From NCBI GenBank assembly GCA_023248545.1, contig JAHFEF010000007.1, positions 1-54,813 on the forward strand: DNA of 54,813 nucleotides, given 5' to 3'. This document shows positions 19,063-27,450 of this stretch, piece after piece. Numbering within the stretch: position 1 is the first letter of the stretch; each line of letters starts with the position of its first letter. The notes below the pieces were generated by a model. The model was not told where the DNA came from, made no database searches, and was given only the letters and a program-made list of their open reading frames with translations. The DNA is from Myxococcales bacterium. GTDB taxonomy: Bacteria > Myxococcota > UBA727 > JABDBI01. The translations under genes were made by a program, and so were the position numbers.

Positions 19063-20060
19063 GAACCTAAATACTCCTTGCAAAGAATCTCAGCGACTTT
19101 CACTGCATTCAGTGCTGCACCGGTGCGCAAGTTATCGCTTGAATACCAAGCCGCCAAGCCATGTGGTACAGAAGTATCCGCCCTGATTCGTCCTACCAAA
19201 GTCATGTCTCCACCAGAAGCTTCCATGGGAGTTGGGTAAAGGTTTTTGCTCAAATCGTCTACAACTAACAACCCTGGGCCCTTGCCCAAAATCTCACGGG
19301 CTTCATCGGCAGAAAGAGCGCGTTCGAATTCCATGTAAACCGCCGCACTGTGGCCATTAAACACCGGGACCCGTGCACAGGTTGCAGCGATTCTAAGTTC
19401 AGGCAAACCCATGATGCGACGTGTTTCGGCAACCAATTTTTCTTCTTCATCCGCAATATAGGGCAAAACATTGAAGGCGATTTGATGCGGGAAAAATCCT
19501 GGCTCACTCTCACGCATATTGAACAAATCACGTGTTTGCTTCTCCAGCTCTTCCATACCAGCCTTCCCAGCCCCTGAAACCGCCTGATAAGAAGCGACGG
19601 TCACATGTTTGAGACCTGCTTTTTTGTGCAACGGCGCCAGCATCTGAACCAGAGGCGTTGAAGTGCAGTTGGGACAGGCAATGATATTTTTCTGACGATA
19701 GTCGGCGATTTTATCCGGATTCACTTCCGGGATCACCAAGGGCACTTCCGGGTCTAATCTAAAAGCGCTGGATTTGTCGATATAAACCGTTGAAGTGCCT
19801 GCGATCCAATCAGCGATTTTGCGTGCAAGAGAGCCATCCACGGCCCCAAAGGCAATGTCGATATTTCGGAAAGATTGTGGACCTAGGGCTTCCACAACCA
19901 ATTCGGTGTCACCAAAATCTATTTTTTCACCGGCTGATTTTTCTGAAGCGAGCAGCCTCAGATTTTCCACGGGGAAATGCCGTTCGTGCAAGATAGAAAC
20001 AAGCTCATGCCCAACAACTCCAGTGGCACCCACGATCGCAATATTAAACTTTCGACTCAT
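19059..20060 (-). CDS. asd: Aspartate-semialdehyde dehydrogenase
   Basis: NADPH-dependent enzyme of 333 aa that reduces aspartyl phosphate to aspartate semialdehyde, the branch point to lysine, diaminopimelate, threonine and methionine. The Rossmann start is IAIVGATGVVGHELVSIL. The catalytic Cys is in ACPNCTSTPLVQML, and the 'YQAVSGAGKAGMEEL' and 'GHSAAVYMEFE' motifs hold other active-site residues. Length is normal. Its stop overlaps the ATG of the downstream barrel fusion gene, and it is divergent from the histone gene. Confidence 0.96.
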   Translation of the reverse strand: MSRKFNIAIVGATGVVGHELVSILHERHFPVENLRLLASEKSAGEKIDFGDTELVVEALGPQSFRNIDIAFGAVDGSLARKIADWIAGTSTVYIDKSSAFRLDPEVPLVIPEVNPDKIADYRQKNIIACPNCTSTPLVQMLAPLHKKAGLKHVTVASYQAVSGAGKAGMEELEKQTRDLFNMRESEPGFFPHQIAFNVLPYIADEEEKLVAETRRIMGLPELRIAATCARVPVFNGHSAAVYMEFERALSADEAREILGKGPGLLVVDDLSKNLYPTPMEASGGDMTLVGRIRADTSVPHGLAAWYSSDNLRTGAALNAVKVAEILCKEYLGS

Positions 20061-20124
20061 GGGTGCGGATATTGGAGTTTTCTCTACCTAAATGCAATAT
20101 CTTCTTAAACCAAAATCAGTTTGT

Positions 20125-20154
20125 TTGACAAAGCTCCTGCTCCCAACATACGAT
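20125..20154 (+). promoter_or_regulatory. Sigma-70-like promoter of the histone gene
   Basis: A perfect -35 TTGACA (20125-20130) and TACGAT (20149-20154) are 18 bases apart, 21 bases upstream of the start codon. An AGGAAGGG ribosome-binding site follows at 20161. This suggests strong expression, as expected for an abundant chromatin protein. Confidence 0.55.
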
Positions 20155-20175
20155 AAGTCTAGGAAGGGCAAATCG

Positions 20176-20361
20176 ATGTCAGATATACTGGTTATAGCAA
20201 GCAAGGTGAAAGCGTTTATCAAAACCCGTTCGGACGGTATGAACGTTTCCGGGTCAACCATGGAAGCACTCACCAAGGTGGTTGAGAAAAAATGCCAGGA
20301 AGCCATCGAAAATGCGAAACGTGACGGTCGCAAAACAGTGATGGATCGCGATATTACTTAG
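20176..20361 (+). CDS. Bacterial histone-fold protein (Bd0055-like)
   Basis: A 61-aa single histone fold of the bacterial type described from Bdellovibrio bacteriovorus (Bd0055). The pattern is intact: an N-terminal helix (DILVIASKVKAFIK), a loop (TRSDGMNVSG), the long central helix (STMEALTKVVEKKCQEAIENAKRDG) and the RKTVMDRDI end that corresponds to the histone RD clamp. Such proteins coat and bend DNA as dimers. The ATG at 20176 follows AGGAAGGG; an upstream reading would add 28 unrelated residues. The gene stands alone, divergent from asd. It could set chromosome architecture together with the H1-like protein at 41.3 kb. Confidence 0.88.
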   Translation: MSDILVIASKVKAFIKTRSDGMNVSGSTMEALTKVVEKKCQEAIENAKRDGRKTVMDRDIT

Positions 20362-20404
20362 CCAAATTGTCAACACTCCCGATACGACCTGCAAGAGGTA
20401 CAGA

Positions 20405-20815
20405 ATGAAAAACAGCTTGTTTGTCTTGTCGTTGACAATTAGTTTCGCTACCAGCGCTTTGGCAGCTTGGAATATTACCTGTCGAAATCAGCCAGAGAAT
20501 GCGGAGCTTATCTTTTCAGAAACCAGTATTTCGGGCGCTCCTGTGCTATCATTTCAATCTGGCTTTGTGTCGATTATCGGTCTCAGTGAGATTTTAATCG
20601 ATTTGTCGGATCAGGGTGATATTCAAGAAGTTAGTGCAGTCCAAAGACCAGAAAAGGATCCTTTATCCTATACCAGCATTAGATTCAGCATTCCAGTTTG
20701 GAGATTGCCAGGCGGCTTTCCTGCCACTGTGCGAGCTGAACTCGGCTGGGGCAGGCGTACGATTGAACAAAAAACATTCACGATGCAATGTACCGCGCAA
20801 AATGTCGTGTACTAA
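20405..20815 (+). CDS. Small exported protein of unknown function
   Basis: Unrecognised 136-aa protein. It has a clear signal peptide (MKNSLFVLSLTISFATSALA) and then a mostly beta-strand-like body with two cysteines (Cys26 in ITCRNQ and Cys130 in MQCTAQ), which may form a disulphide joining the ends. The ATG is preceded by AAGAGGT. It sits between the histone gene and the convergent leuS, 13 bases from the latter's end. The general style (short, exported, two Cys) matches the two small secreted proteins near 53.4-54.4 kb, but no sequence similarity is evident. Confidence 0.6.
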   Translation: MKNSLFVLSLTISFATSALAAWNITCRNQPENAELIFSETSISGAPVLSFQSGFVSIIGLSEILIDLSDQGDIQEVSAVQRPEKDPLSYTSIRFSIPVWRLPGGFPATVRAELGWGRRTIEQKTFTMQCTAQNVVY

Positions 20816-20828
20816 AATTTAGACTAAC

Positions 20829-23363
20829 CTAAACCACCAAGTTCACAATCTTATCTGGCACCACAATGATCTTCTTAGGCGCTGCGCCATTCAAGAAATA
20901 CTTGACTTGTGGCAACTCCAGAGCCTGTTGTTCTACAACTTCTTTAGCGAGACCCCGGGCCACACGCATCTCATCCCGGCGCTTGCCGTTGACTTGAATG
21001 ACAATCACCACTTCATCTTCTGTGCACAAAGCCGGATCAAACACCGGCCAAGAGGTTTTAGAAATCAGCTCTTTCTGACCCAGGCGTTCCCAGAGTTCTT
21101 CGCAAATGTGCGGCGCATACGGTGCCAAGACTTGCAAAAATGTCAGCATGATTTCTTTGGGCAAAGTTTGAGCAGCCGTCGCCTCGTTGACGAAGATCAT
21201 CATCTGCGAGATGGCCGTATTATAGCGTAGCTCCAGGGTATGTTCTTGAACTTGCTTGAGGGTCTTATGCAGTTGACGCCACAGGCCAGGTTCTGAGCTG
21301 CCGGGCTGCTCAGAAAGCTCGCGCTTAGCTAAACGCCATGTGCGCTGAAGAAATCTATACACGCCTTCCACGCCATTGGTTTGCCACGGTTTGACTTGAT
21401 CCAAGGGCCCCATAAACAGCTCATAGAGCCGCATCGAATCCGCGCCATATTTTGCAATCACATCGTCTGGATTCACAACGTTGTAGCGCGATTTAGACAT
21501 TTTTTCGACTTGGGTTTTGACTGGCTCACCGGTTGCTTTTACTGACCAGCTTGAGCCCTTCGATTCGACTTCGTCAGGATAATAATATTTGCCGGCACTG
21601 TCTTGATAGCTGTGTGCCAAAATCATGCCCTGATTAAATAACTTCTGGAAAGGCTCTTTTGTAGACACCACACCGCAGTCATACAAAACTTTGTGCCAGA
21701 AACGGGCATAGAGCAGGTGCAAAACAGCGTGTTCAACACCGCCCACATAGAGATCCACCGGCATCCAGTATTTTTCAAGTTCGGGATCACAGAACTGGTT
21801 GGAATTTTTTGGATCTAGATAGCGCAGATAATACCAGCAAGATCCTCCCCATTGTGGCATGGTATTGGTCTCACGACGGCCGATTTGACCGTTGGGCAAC
21901 TTGACCTCCAGCCAATCTTCAGACGCTCGAGCCAACGGCGGTTGGCCATCTTCAGTGGGTTTATAAGCATCGACTTTGGGAAGTTCAAGTGGGAGAGCGC
22001 TTTCTGGCAGTGGCTGCAAGCTGCCATCTTTGAGGTGAACCACAGGGATCGGCTCGCCCCAGTAGCGTTGACGCGAAAACAACCAATCACGCAGTTTATA
22101 CGAAACTTTGGGTACCGCAAAACCTTTATCTTGGCAGTATTGGATAATTTCATGGCGGCAATCCCCGGAACGCTTACCACTGAATGGCCCAGCGTGTTCT
22201 AAGATGCCATTAATCATATCGGTGTAACAAACTTCTTGGGCACGAACCCGCGCCGCCAGTTCGGGCTCATTGGGTGGCACCAACCCAGGTTGGAGACGAA
22301 GGCCATATTTTTTAGCAAACTTAAAATCTCGGTCATCGTGCGCCGAACATTTGATGATCCCGGTCCCATAGGTAGCGATCGCAAAATTGGCCACCCAAAT
22401 GGGGATGTCGACTTGATTGACCGGATCTTCTACGTAGCGGCCTGTAAATATGCCGTCGGGCTCTTGTTCCGTGCTCCCTTCCCGTTTTTCAACCATTTTT
22501 TTGCTGTAAGCCAAAATCTCAGCGGCATTCGAAATGCCATTGACCAATGTTGGCAACAAGGGGTGATCGGGTGCAATAACAACATAAGTGTCGGCATGGA
22601 ACGTCTCAAAATGGGCACTAAATGTTTGGATATTCAAATCCAGATCTTTGACTTTGGCGGTAAACAGTAGCCCCTCGCTTTTACCAATCCAGTTGCGCTG
22701 CATTTCGATCACGCCTTCGGGCCAATCTAGGCCGTCCAGATCTTGCAGCAAACGCTCCGCATACGCTGTGATCTTCAGCATCCATTGGCGCATGATGCGC
22801 TGCTCAACGGGATCGCCAGTTTCGACATATTTGCCATCTTTGACTTCTTCGTTGGCTAAGACAGTGCAAAGAGCAGGGCACCAGTTCACGGGCACTTCTG
22901 CCAAATAAGCCAGGCCTTTTTCGTAAAGCTTCAAGAAGATCCACTGGGTCCACTTGTAATAATCCGGATCTGCCGTGCTGACTTCGCGCGACCAATCATA
23001 AGAAAACCCAAGCCGCTTGATTTGACGCCTGAAATTATCAATATTGCGCTTGGTAATAATCGCTGGGTGGATATTTTCACGCACAGCAGCTCGTTCAGCC
23101 GGTAATCCAAAGGCATCCCAACCCATCGGGTGCATGACGTTGAAGCCTTGCGCGCGCTTTAACCGTGCCATGACGTCGGTCGCAGTGTAGCCTTCAGGAT
23201 GCCCCACATGAAGGCCTGCACCGGATGGGTACGGAAACATATCTAGAACATAATATTTTGGTTTTTGACGAAGCTTAGATAGATCCTGGGGAAGCTCGAA
23301 AGTTTTGTCTTGTTCCCAGCGGTTTTGCCATTTGGCTTCGATTACAGACGGGTCATAGGTCAT
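20829..23363 (-). CDS. leuS: Leucyl-tRNA synthetase
   Basis: Class I aminoacyl-tRNA synthetase of 844 aa that charges tRNA-Leu. The HIGH-type motif is in FPYPSGAGLHVGHPEGY (about residue 50), the KMSKS motif is EKMSKSRYNVVNPDD, and the CP1 editing domain (about 225-415) lies between, with 'TYGTGIIKCSAHDDRDF'. The anticodon-binding region and the C-terminal domain ending 'KIIVVPDKIVNLVV' are complete. The tRNA-Met gene and the ribosomal alpha operon lie immediately upstream on the same strand. Confidence 0.98.
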   Translation of the reverse strand: MTYDPSVIEAKWQNRWEQDKTFELPQDLSKLRQKPKYYVLDMFPYPSGAGLHVGHPEGYTATDVMARLKRAQGFNVMHPMGWDAFGLPAERAAVRENIHPAIITKRNIDNFRRQIKRLGFSYDWSREVSTADPDYYKWTQWIFLKLYEKGLAYLAEVPVNWCPALCTVLANEEVKDGKYVETGDPVEQRIMRQWMLKITAYAERLLQDLDGLDWPEGVIEMQRNWIGKSEGLLFTAKVKDLDLNIQTFSAHFETFHADTYVVIAPDHPLLPTLVNGISNAAEILAYSKKMVEKREGSTEQEPDGIFTGRYVEDPVNQVDIPIWVANFAIATYGTGIIKCSAHDDRDFKFAKKYGLRLQPGLVPPNEPELAARVRAQEVCYTDMINGILEHAGPFSGKRSGDCRHEIIQYCQDKGFAVPKVSYKLRDWLFSRQRYWGEPIPVVHLKDGSLQPLPESALPLELPKVDAYKPTEDGQPPLARASEDWLEVKLPNGQIGRRETNTMPQWGGSCWYYLRYLDPKNSNQFCDPELEKYWMPVDLYVGGVEHAVLHLLYARFWHKVLYDCGVVSTKEPFQKLFNQGMILAHSYQDSAGKYYYPDEVESKGSSWSVKATGEPVKTQVEKMSKSRYNVVNPDDVIAKYGADSMRLYELFMGPLDQVKPWQTNGVEGVYRFLQRTWRLAKRELSEQPGSSEPGLWRQLHKTLKQVQEHTLELRYNTAISQMMIFVNEATAAQTLPKEIMLTFLQVLAPYAPHICEELWERLGQKELISKTSWPVFDPALCTEDEVVIVIQVNGKRRDEMRVARGLAKEVVEQQALELPQVKYFLNGAAPKKIIVVPDKIVNLVV

Positions 23364-23365
23364 AA

Positions 23366-23442
23366 TGGTGGCGAAGGGGGGACTCGAACCCCCGACCTAT
23401 GGATTATGAGACCATCGCTCTAACCAGCTGAGCTACCTCGCC
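23366..23442 (-). tRNA. tRNA-Met (anticodon CAT)
   Basis: A full cloverleaf of 77 bases on the minus strand. The acceptor is GGCGAGG with CTTCGCC (one G-T pair), the D-arm has AGCTCAGCTGGTTAGAGC, the anticodon loop is CTCATAA, the T-arm has GGGGGTTCGAACCCCC, and the CCA end is encoded. The anticodon CAT would fit elongator Met or Ile2; the close match to elongator tRNA-Met favours Met. It sits between rplQ and leuS. Confidence 0.95.
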
Positions 23443-23456
23443 ATGAGTGGCCTATA

Positions 23457-23810
23457 CTAGGCCACGAGCTCAATGATCGACATAGGAGCCGCATCGCCCT
23501 TACGCACACCATGTTTCATGACGCGGGTATAGCCACCGGCGCGATTCTGGTACTTTGGAGCGATTTCGTCAAACAGTTTTTTCAACACAGCCTGATCGCG
23601 AACGGTCTGATAAGCCTGACGTCTGGCATGCAAATCGCCGCGTTTACCCAACTGAATCAAACCTTCGGCAACACCCCGAAGCTCTTTGGCCTTCGCGTCC
23701 GTGGTGCTAATGCGACCATACTGGAACAACGACGTCGCCATGTTGGCAAACATCGCTTTTCGATGCGAAGAAGTACGGTTCAGTTTTCGACCTTTATTTA
23801 AGTGACGCAT
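23457..23810 (-). CDS. rplQ: 50S ribosomal protein L17
   Basis: Large-subunit protein of 117 aa. It starts [20 protein letters not shown], the standard L17 N-terminus, and continues with '[23 protein letters not shown]' and a C-terminal '[28 protein letters not shown]'. It is the last gene of the alpha operon, three bases after rpoA. The tRNA-Met gene follows. Confidence 0.98.
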   Translation of the reverse strand: MRHLNKGRKLNRTSSHRKAMFANMATSLFQYGRISTTDAKAKELRGVAEGLIQLGKRGDLHARRQAYQTVRDQAVLKKLFDEIAPKYQNRAGGYTRVMKHGVRKGDAAPMSIIELVA

Positions 23811-23813
23811 AAG

Positions 23814-24839
23814 TTAGATTCCATCGCTCGCTTCAGAGGGAGTTGCTGTGGGGGTAGTACCCGGCTTCGGCGGCCAGTTGGTGAGGCGCATACCCAGTGA
23901 GAGACCCATTTCGCCCAAAATTTCTTTGATTTCTTTGAGACTCTTTCGACCAAAGTTCTTGGTTTTGAGCATCTCGCTTTCGCTTTTTTGCACCAAATCA
24001 CCAATGAGGCGAATATTGGCATTGGCCAAGCAGTTAGCAGATCTGACCGAGAGTTCGAGTTCTTCGACTGTTCGGCTCAAGTGATCATTCAGGCGCTCAA
24101 CGCGGTGAGTTGCTTCAGGCAACACGGGTTCGAGATCTTCTGAGAAGTTAATAAAGATCGAAAGCTGTTCTTTCATGATCTTTGCAGAAATTCCAAGTGC
24201 GTCTTCCGGCGTCACAGAGCCATTGGTCCAGATTTCCATGACGAGCTTATCGTAGTCAGTTTGTTGACCGACACGGGCATTGGTAACCTGATAGTTGACT
24301 TTGCGGACGGGGCTGAACAAGGCATCGATAGGAATGGTCCCAACGGCCTGATCTTCATCACGAATCTGATTGGCTGGCACATACCCTCGGCCACCTTTGA
24401 TGGTCAAATCGGCTTTGAATACGCCGCCTTCGGCAACGGTACAAATATACTGCTCAGGATCCAAGATCTCAACCGAAGGATCCACTTCGATGTCTTTGGC
24501 GCGAATTTCACAAGGGCCTTTTTTAGAGATCCGAGCTGATTTCTGAGCCGCATCATGAAGCTTTAGAGTGACTTCTTTGAGATTCAGGACGATTTCAGTC
24601 CCATCTTCTTTGACATCCGGCAGGGAAGTAAACTCGTGCTGAGCACCGTCAACTTTGATAGCCGTAATAGACGAGCCTTGAAGAGAAGACAGCAGCGTGC
24701 GGCGCAGGGCATTGCCCAAAGTGGTGCCATAGCCACGTTCTAGAGGTTCTAGGACAAATTTGCCATAACGGCCGTCGCTGACGTCACGGTCAACAACAAG
24801 GCCTTTCGGCCGAATTAATGTTCGCCAATTTCGATGCAT
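23814..24839 (-). CDS. rpoA: RNA polymerase alpha subunit
   Basis: Alpha subunit of 341 aa that dimerises to start polymerase assembly. The N-terminal domain has '[28 protein letters not shown]' (dimer interface) and 'GRGYVPANQ'. The C-terminal domain (about 255-320) has the '[28 protein letters not shown]' helix set that contacts UP elements and activators. Length is normal. In this operon it directly follows rpsK; the rpsD gene that usually stands between them is absent. Confidence 0.98.
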   Translation of the reverse strand: MHRNWRTLIRPKGLVVDRDVSDGRYGKFVLEPLERGYGTTLGNALRRTLLSSLQGSSITAIKVDGAQHEFTSLPDVKEDGTEIVLNLKEVTLKLHDAAQKSARISKKGPCEIRAKDIEVDPSVEILDPEQYICTVAEGGVFKADLTIKGGRGYVPANQIRDEDQAVGTIPIDALFSPVRKVNYQVTNARVGQQTDYDKLVMEIWTNGSVTPEDALGISAKIMKEQLSIFINFSEDLEPVLPEATHRVERLNDHLSRTVEELELSVRSANCLANANIRLIGDLVQKSESEMLKTKNFGRKSLKEIKEILGEMGLSLGMRLTNWPPKPGTTPTATPSEASDGI

Positions 24840-24844
24840 AAAAT

Positions 24845-25231
24845 TTAAACTCTCCTGCGCTTAGCGGGCCTGCAACCATTGTGCGGCACCGGGGTCACAT
24901 CTTTAATTAGGGTCACGCGCATGCCGCTGCTGGCAATGGCGCGCAGAGCAGATTCACGACCAGCTCCAGGACCTTTAATATAGACTTCAAGCGCTTTCAT
25001 ACCGTGATCTTTAGCTCTGCGACAGGCTTCTTCGGCAGCGATCTGGGCCGCAAAAGGAGTGCTCTTTTTAGAACCTTTGAAACCCTTACTGCCACAGCTG
25101 GCCCAAGAAACAGCCGCGCCGGTTGTATCGGTAATCGTTACAATCGAATTATTAAAAGTTGTATAAACGTGAGCGACGCCCTGAGTAACGTTCTTTTTGA
25201 CGCGCTTTTTTGTTTTGACTTCAGTTGCCAT
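24845..25231 (-). CDS. rpsK: 30S ribosomal protein S11
   Basis: Small-subunit protein of 128 aa lining the mRNA channel of the platform. It shows '[28 protein letters not shown]', '[18 protein letters not shown]', '[17 protein letters not shown]' and the C-terminal '[16 protein letters not shown]'. It lies two bases after rpsM and five before rpoA in the alpha operon. Confidence 0.98.
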   Translation of the reverse strand: MATEVKTKKRVKKNVTQGVAHVYTTFNNSIVTITDTTGAAVSWASCGSKGFKGSKKSTPFAAQIAAEEACRRAKDHGMKALEVYIKGPGAGRESALRAIASSGMRVTLIKDVTPVPHNGCRPAKRRRV

Positions 25232-25233
25232 GA

Positions 25234-25596
25234 TTATCTCCGGACCACGCCACGTTTGCCGCCTCTGCGGGTTCTGGCATTAGAGTGAGTGCGCTGGCCA
25301 CGTACGGGCAAGCCCTTACGGTGCCGAAGGCCTCTGTAGCAACCTAGATCCATCAATCGCTTGATGTTCATGGAAACTTCGCGCCTCAAGTCGCCTTCGA
25401 CCTTATAAGTCGCTTCGATCACATCACGGATGCGAGCGATCTCGTCTTCGCCTAAAACGTCTGTGCGTTTGTTTTCATCCACTTTGGCTTTGGCCAAAAT
25501 ATCTTTGGCGATCACGGGACCAATTCCATAGATGTAAGTGAGGGCCGTGCCCATTCTCTTGTTTCGGGGTAAATCTACGCCTGCAATACGTGCCAT
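25234..25596 (-). CDS. rpsM: 30S ribosomal protein S13
   Basis: Small-subunit head protein of 120 aa that contacts tRNA and bridges to the large subunit. It starts [26 protein letters not shown] and ends in the basic tail '[18 protein letters not shown]'. It follows rpmJ by nine bases. Confidence 0.98.
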   Translation of the reverse strand: MARIAGVDLPRNKRMGTALTYIYGIGPVIAKDILAKAKVDENKRTDVLGEDEIARIRDVIEATYKVEGDLRREVSMNIKRLMDLGCYRGLRHRKGLPVRGQRTHSNARTRRGGKRGVVRR

Positions 25597-25605
25597 TTTT
25601 GATCG

Positions 25606-25719
25606 TTATCCTTGTCGCTGCTTATGACGGGTATCTTCGCAAATTACACGCACGACGCCCTTACGCTTGACCACTTTACACTTGTCACAAATCCTCTTAA
25701 CAGAGGCTCGTACCTTCAT
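25606..25719 (-). CDS. rpmJ: 50S ribosomal protein L36 (zinc-binding form)
   Basis: A 37-aa protein, the smallest of the large subunit: [20 protein letters not shown] and then the Cys/His end [11 protein letters not shown]. The zinc ligands CxxC, Cys and His are all present. The ATG at 25719 is preceded by AGGAGTCAAAC. It leads the alpha operon segment and is followed by rpsM after nine bases, the usual neighbour order. Confidence 0.95.
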   Translation of the reverse strand: MKVRASVKRICDKCKVVKRKGVVRVICEDTRHKQRQG

Positions 25720-25749
25720 GTTTGACTCCTAAAAAATGTGAACTTTTGA

Positions 25750-25777
25750 CTTGTATCGATCTTGCATCCAATGTCAA
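25750..25777 (-). promoter_or_regulatory. Promoter of rpmJ-rpsM-rpsK-rpoA-rplQ
   Basis: On the minus strand, a perfect TTGACA (25772-25777) and TACAAG (25750-25755) are 16 bases apart, 31 bases upstream of rpmJ. The divergent trpS starts at 25800, so the operon starts here rather than continuing from a longer ribosomal cluster. Confidence 0.6.
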
Positions 25778-25799
25778 TAGGCCATAAAGACTTATTTCT

Positions 25800-26864
25800 A
25801 TGACAGCTCATGCGACTTTTGAAGAGGCAATTCGAAAAAGTGAATTAATTTCGGCTGATTTATCCAAAAATCCTCAGAAATATCGAGTTCTAACGGGCGA
25901 TCGACCCACCGGGCCGCTGCATATTGGGCACTATTTTGGGACCTTGGCCAACCGGGTCAGACTCCAAAATAGCGGCCTGGAAAGTTTGATCTTGATAGCG
26001 GACTATCAAGTTTTAACCGATCGGGACTCTGTGGGCCAGATTGCTGCGAACGTCCGTGAGATCTTGTTGGACTATTTAGCTGCTGGCCTGGACCCGTTTA
26101 AACACAAAACCATTATATTTGCGCACAGCGCGATCCCGGAACTTAATCAGCTTTTGCTGCCATTTTTGACTTTAGTCAGCGTGCCCGAGCTAGAGCGTAA
26201 TCCGACGGTCAAAGACGAGATCAAAGCGGCCGGGTTAAATATCATCAACGCAGCAATGCTCATGTACCCGGTGCATCAGGCGGCTGATATTTTATTTTGC
26301 AAAGGCAATTTGGTCCCAGTGGGCAAAGATCAGCTTCCCCATTTAGAGCTTTCTCGCAAGATCGCCAGGCGTTTTAACGAGCGCTACAAAAATATTTTCC
26401 CAGAACCTGATGCTCTGCTCAGCGAGGCTCCGACAATTTTAGGTTTGGATGGCAGCCAAAAAATGAGCAAGTCTCGCAACAATGCCATATTTTTGGGCGC
26501 GTCTGAAGACGAGACGGCGAAGTTAATTAAGTCAGCCAAAACAGATGCTGATCGTCAGATTACCTATGATCCTGAAACTAGACCTGAAGTGGCGAATTTG
26601 CTCAGGCTAATCTCGCTGTGTACAGGCCAAACGCCTGTGCAGGTAGCCGATCAAATCGGAGATCAGGGTTCAGGCAAACTGAAGGCTTTGTTAACAGATA
26701 GCTTGAATGCCTATCTGGCACCCATGCGCAAGCGGCGGTTAGAATTCGCAAAAAATCCGGGCCTTGTATCAAAGGTGCTTAATATGGGTAACCAGCGTGC
26801 GCGTGAGTTCGCAATCAAGACGCTCGACGAAGTTCGAGGGGCAATGGGGATGATTTACGGGTGA
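25800..26864 (+). CDS. trpS: Tryptophanyl-tRNA synthetase
   Basis: Class I synthetase of 354 aa that charges tRNA-Trp. The nucleotide-binding motif is GDRPTGPLHIGHYFG, the second is KMSKSRNNAIFLG (about residue 222), and 'NIINAAMLMYPVHQAADILF' contributes to the tryptophan pocket. The C-terminus ends ...GAMGMIYG. That last stretch of DNA is duplicated three more times downstream (see repeats), so the end of this gene marks the border of an accessory island. Confidence 0.96.
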   Translation: MTAHATFEEAIRKSELISADLSKNPQKYRVLTGDRPTGPLHIGHYFGTLANRVRLQNSGLESLILIADYQVLTDRDSVGQIAANVREILLDYLAAGLDPFKHKTIIFAHSAIPELNQLLLPFLTLVSVPELERNPTVKDEIKAAGLNIINAAMLMYPVHQAADILFCKGNLVPVGKDQLPHLELSRKIARRFNERYKNIFPEPDALLSEAPTILGLDGSQKMSKSRNNAIFLGASEDETAKLIKSAKTDADRQITYDPETRPEVANLLRLISLCTGQTPVQVADQIGDQGSGKLKALLTDSLNAYLAPMRKRRLEFAKNPGLVSKVLNMGNQRAREFAIKTLDEVRGAMGMIYG

Positions 26865-26870
26865 TCACGC
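26843..26870 (+). repeat. trpS 3'-end repeat R1, copy A
   Basis: The native end of trpS and the following bases. The first 28 bases, from AATGGGGATG through the stop to ATCACGC, match 29254-29281 with one difference. Shorter copies are at 28606-28619 and 33839-33856. Confidence 0.85.
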
Positions 26871-26900
26871 CAGAACAGCAAACACAACTTGCCCAAGGGG
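26861..26900 (+). pseudogene. Remnant of SRPBCC-protein gene start
   Basis: GTGATCACGC followed by CAGAACAGCAAACACAACTT matches the start of the gene at 29272 except that 63 bases (21 codons, 29282-29344) are missing. The similarity stops after GGGG at 26900. It indicates that trpS and the SRPBCC gene were once direct neighbours and that the RING/NHL/Uma2 block was inserted between two copies of their junction. Confidence 0.7.
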
Positions 26901-26901
26901 G

Positions 26902-27381
26902 TTATTGGCTAGCACTCGCAGCATTGGTGTCGTTAGGCCTCCGCAGAGTGTCAAATATTGTCCGAGTACCTTTAGGCGGCGGGCGGGGAGCTCCCCTCTG
27001 CAATAGTTGCCAGTAAGTAACTGGAACCTCAAAACCACCGCCGAACCTAACCGGACTATGACTCCTCACTGCAACTGTCCGCCTTTCTGGAACTGTGCGT
27101 TGGAGTTCACAACGATTTATCAGCTCACTGATTTCCCATTTTCTTCTGCAATTGGGGCACGAAATTTGTGTTTTACCTGCTGAATCAGTCACTAATCTTT
27201 GAAGACAGCTTCGACATACATTATGGACGCATTCACAAACCTGCCGCAGATCTTCAGTTCCAAAGCAGATCTGACATTGTTCACACTTATCATCACTTTC
27301 ATCGTCAGAATCCGATTGAGCGAATGCACAGACGCTCACGATGAGCGATAATAAAAGAACCCATAGTGCTTTTCTCTTCAT
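26902..27381 (-). CDS. Exported RING-HC finger protein
   Basis: A 159-aa protein with a signal peptide (residues 1-21) and an acidic linker. A complete C3HC4 RING finger follows: Cys36, Cys39, Cys51, His53, Cys56, Cys59, Cys75 and Cys78, with spacing C-x2-C-x11-C-x-H-x2-C-x2-C-x15-C-x2-C. RING fingers recruit ubiquitin-charged E2 enzymes in eukaryotes. The C-terminal 70 residues are basic and Pro-rich without a known domain. The gene lies 69 bases downstream of an NHL-propeller gene on the same strand and is probably co-transcribed. In eukaryotic TRIM-NHL ligases both domains sit in one protein. A bacterial E3-like effector is a plausible role; E2 binding is unproven. Confidence 0.8.
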   Translation of the reverse strand: MKRKALWVLLLSLIVSVCAFAQSDSDDESDDKCEQCQICFGTEDLRQVCECVHNVCRSCLQRLVTDSAGKTQISCPNCRRKWEISELINRCELQRTVPERRTVAVRSHSPVRFGGGFEVPVTYWQLLQRGAPRPPPKGTRTIFDTLRRPNDTNAASASQ

Positions 27382-27450
27382 AACGGTAAAACCTGCAGGG
27401 CCGCGATTTTATTCAGCCTCAAACCTAGGCTATCATCTGCCAAAAGTGGT

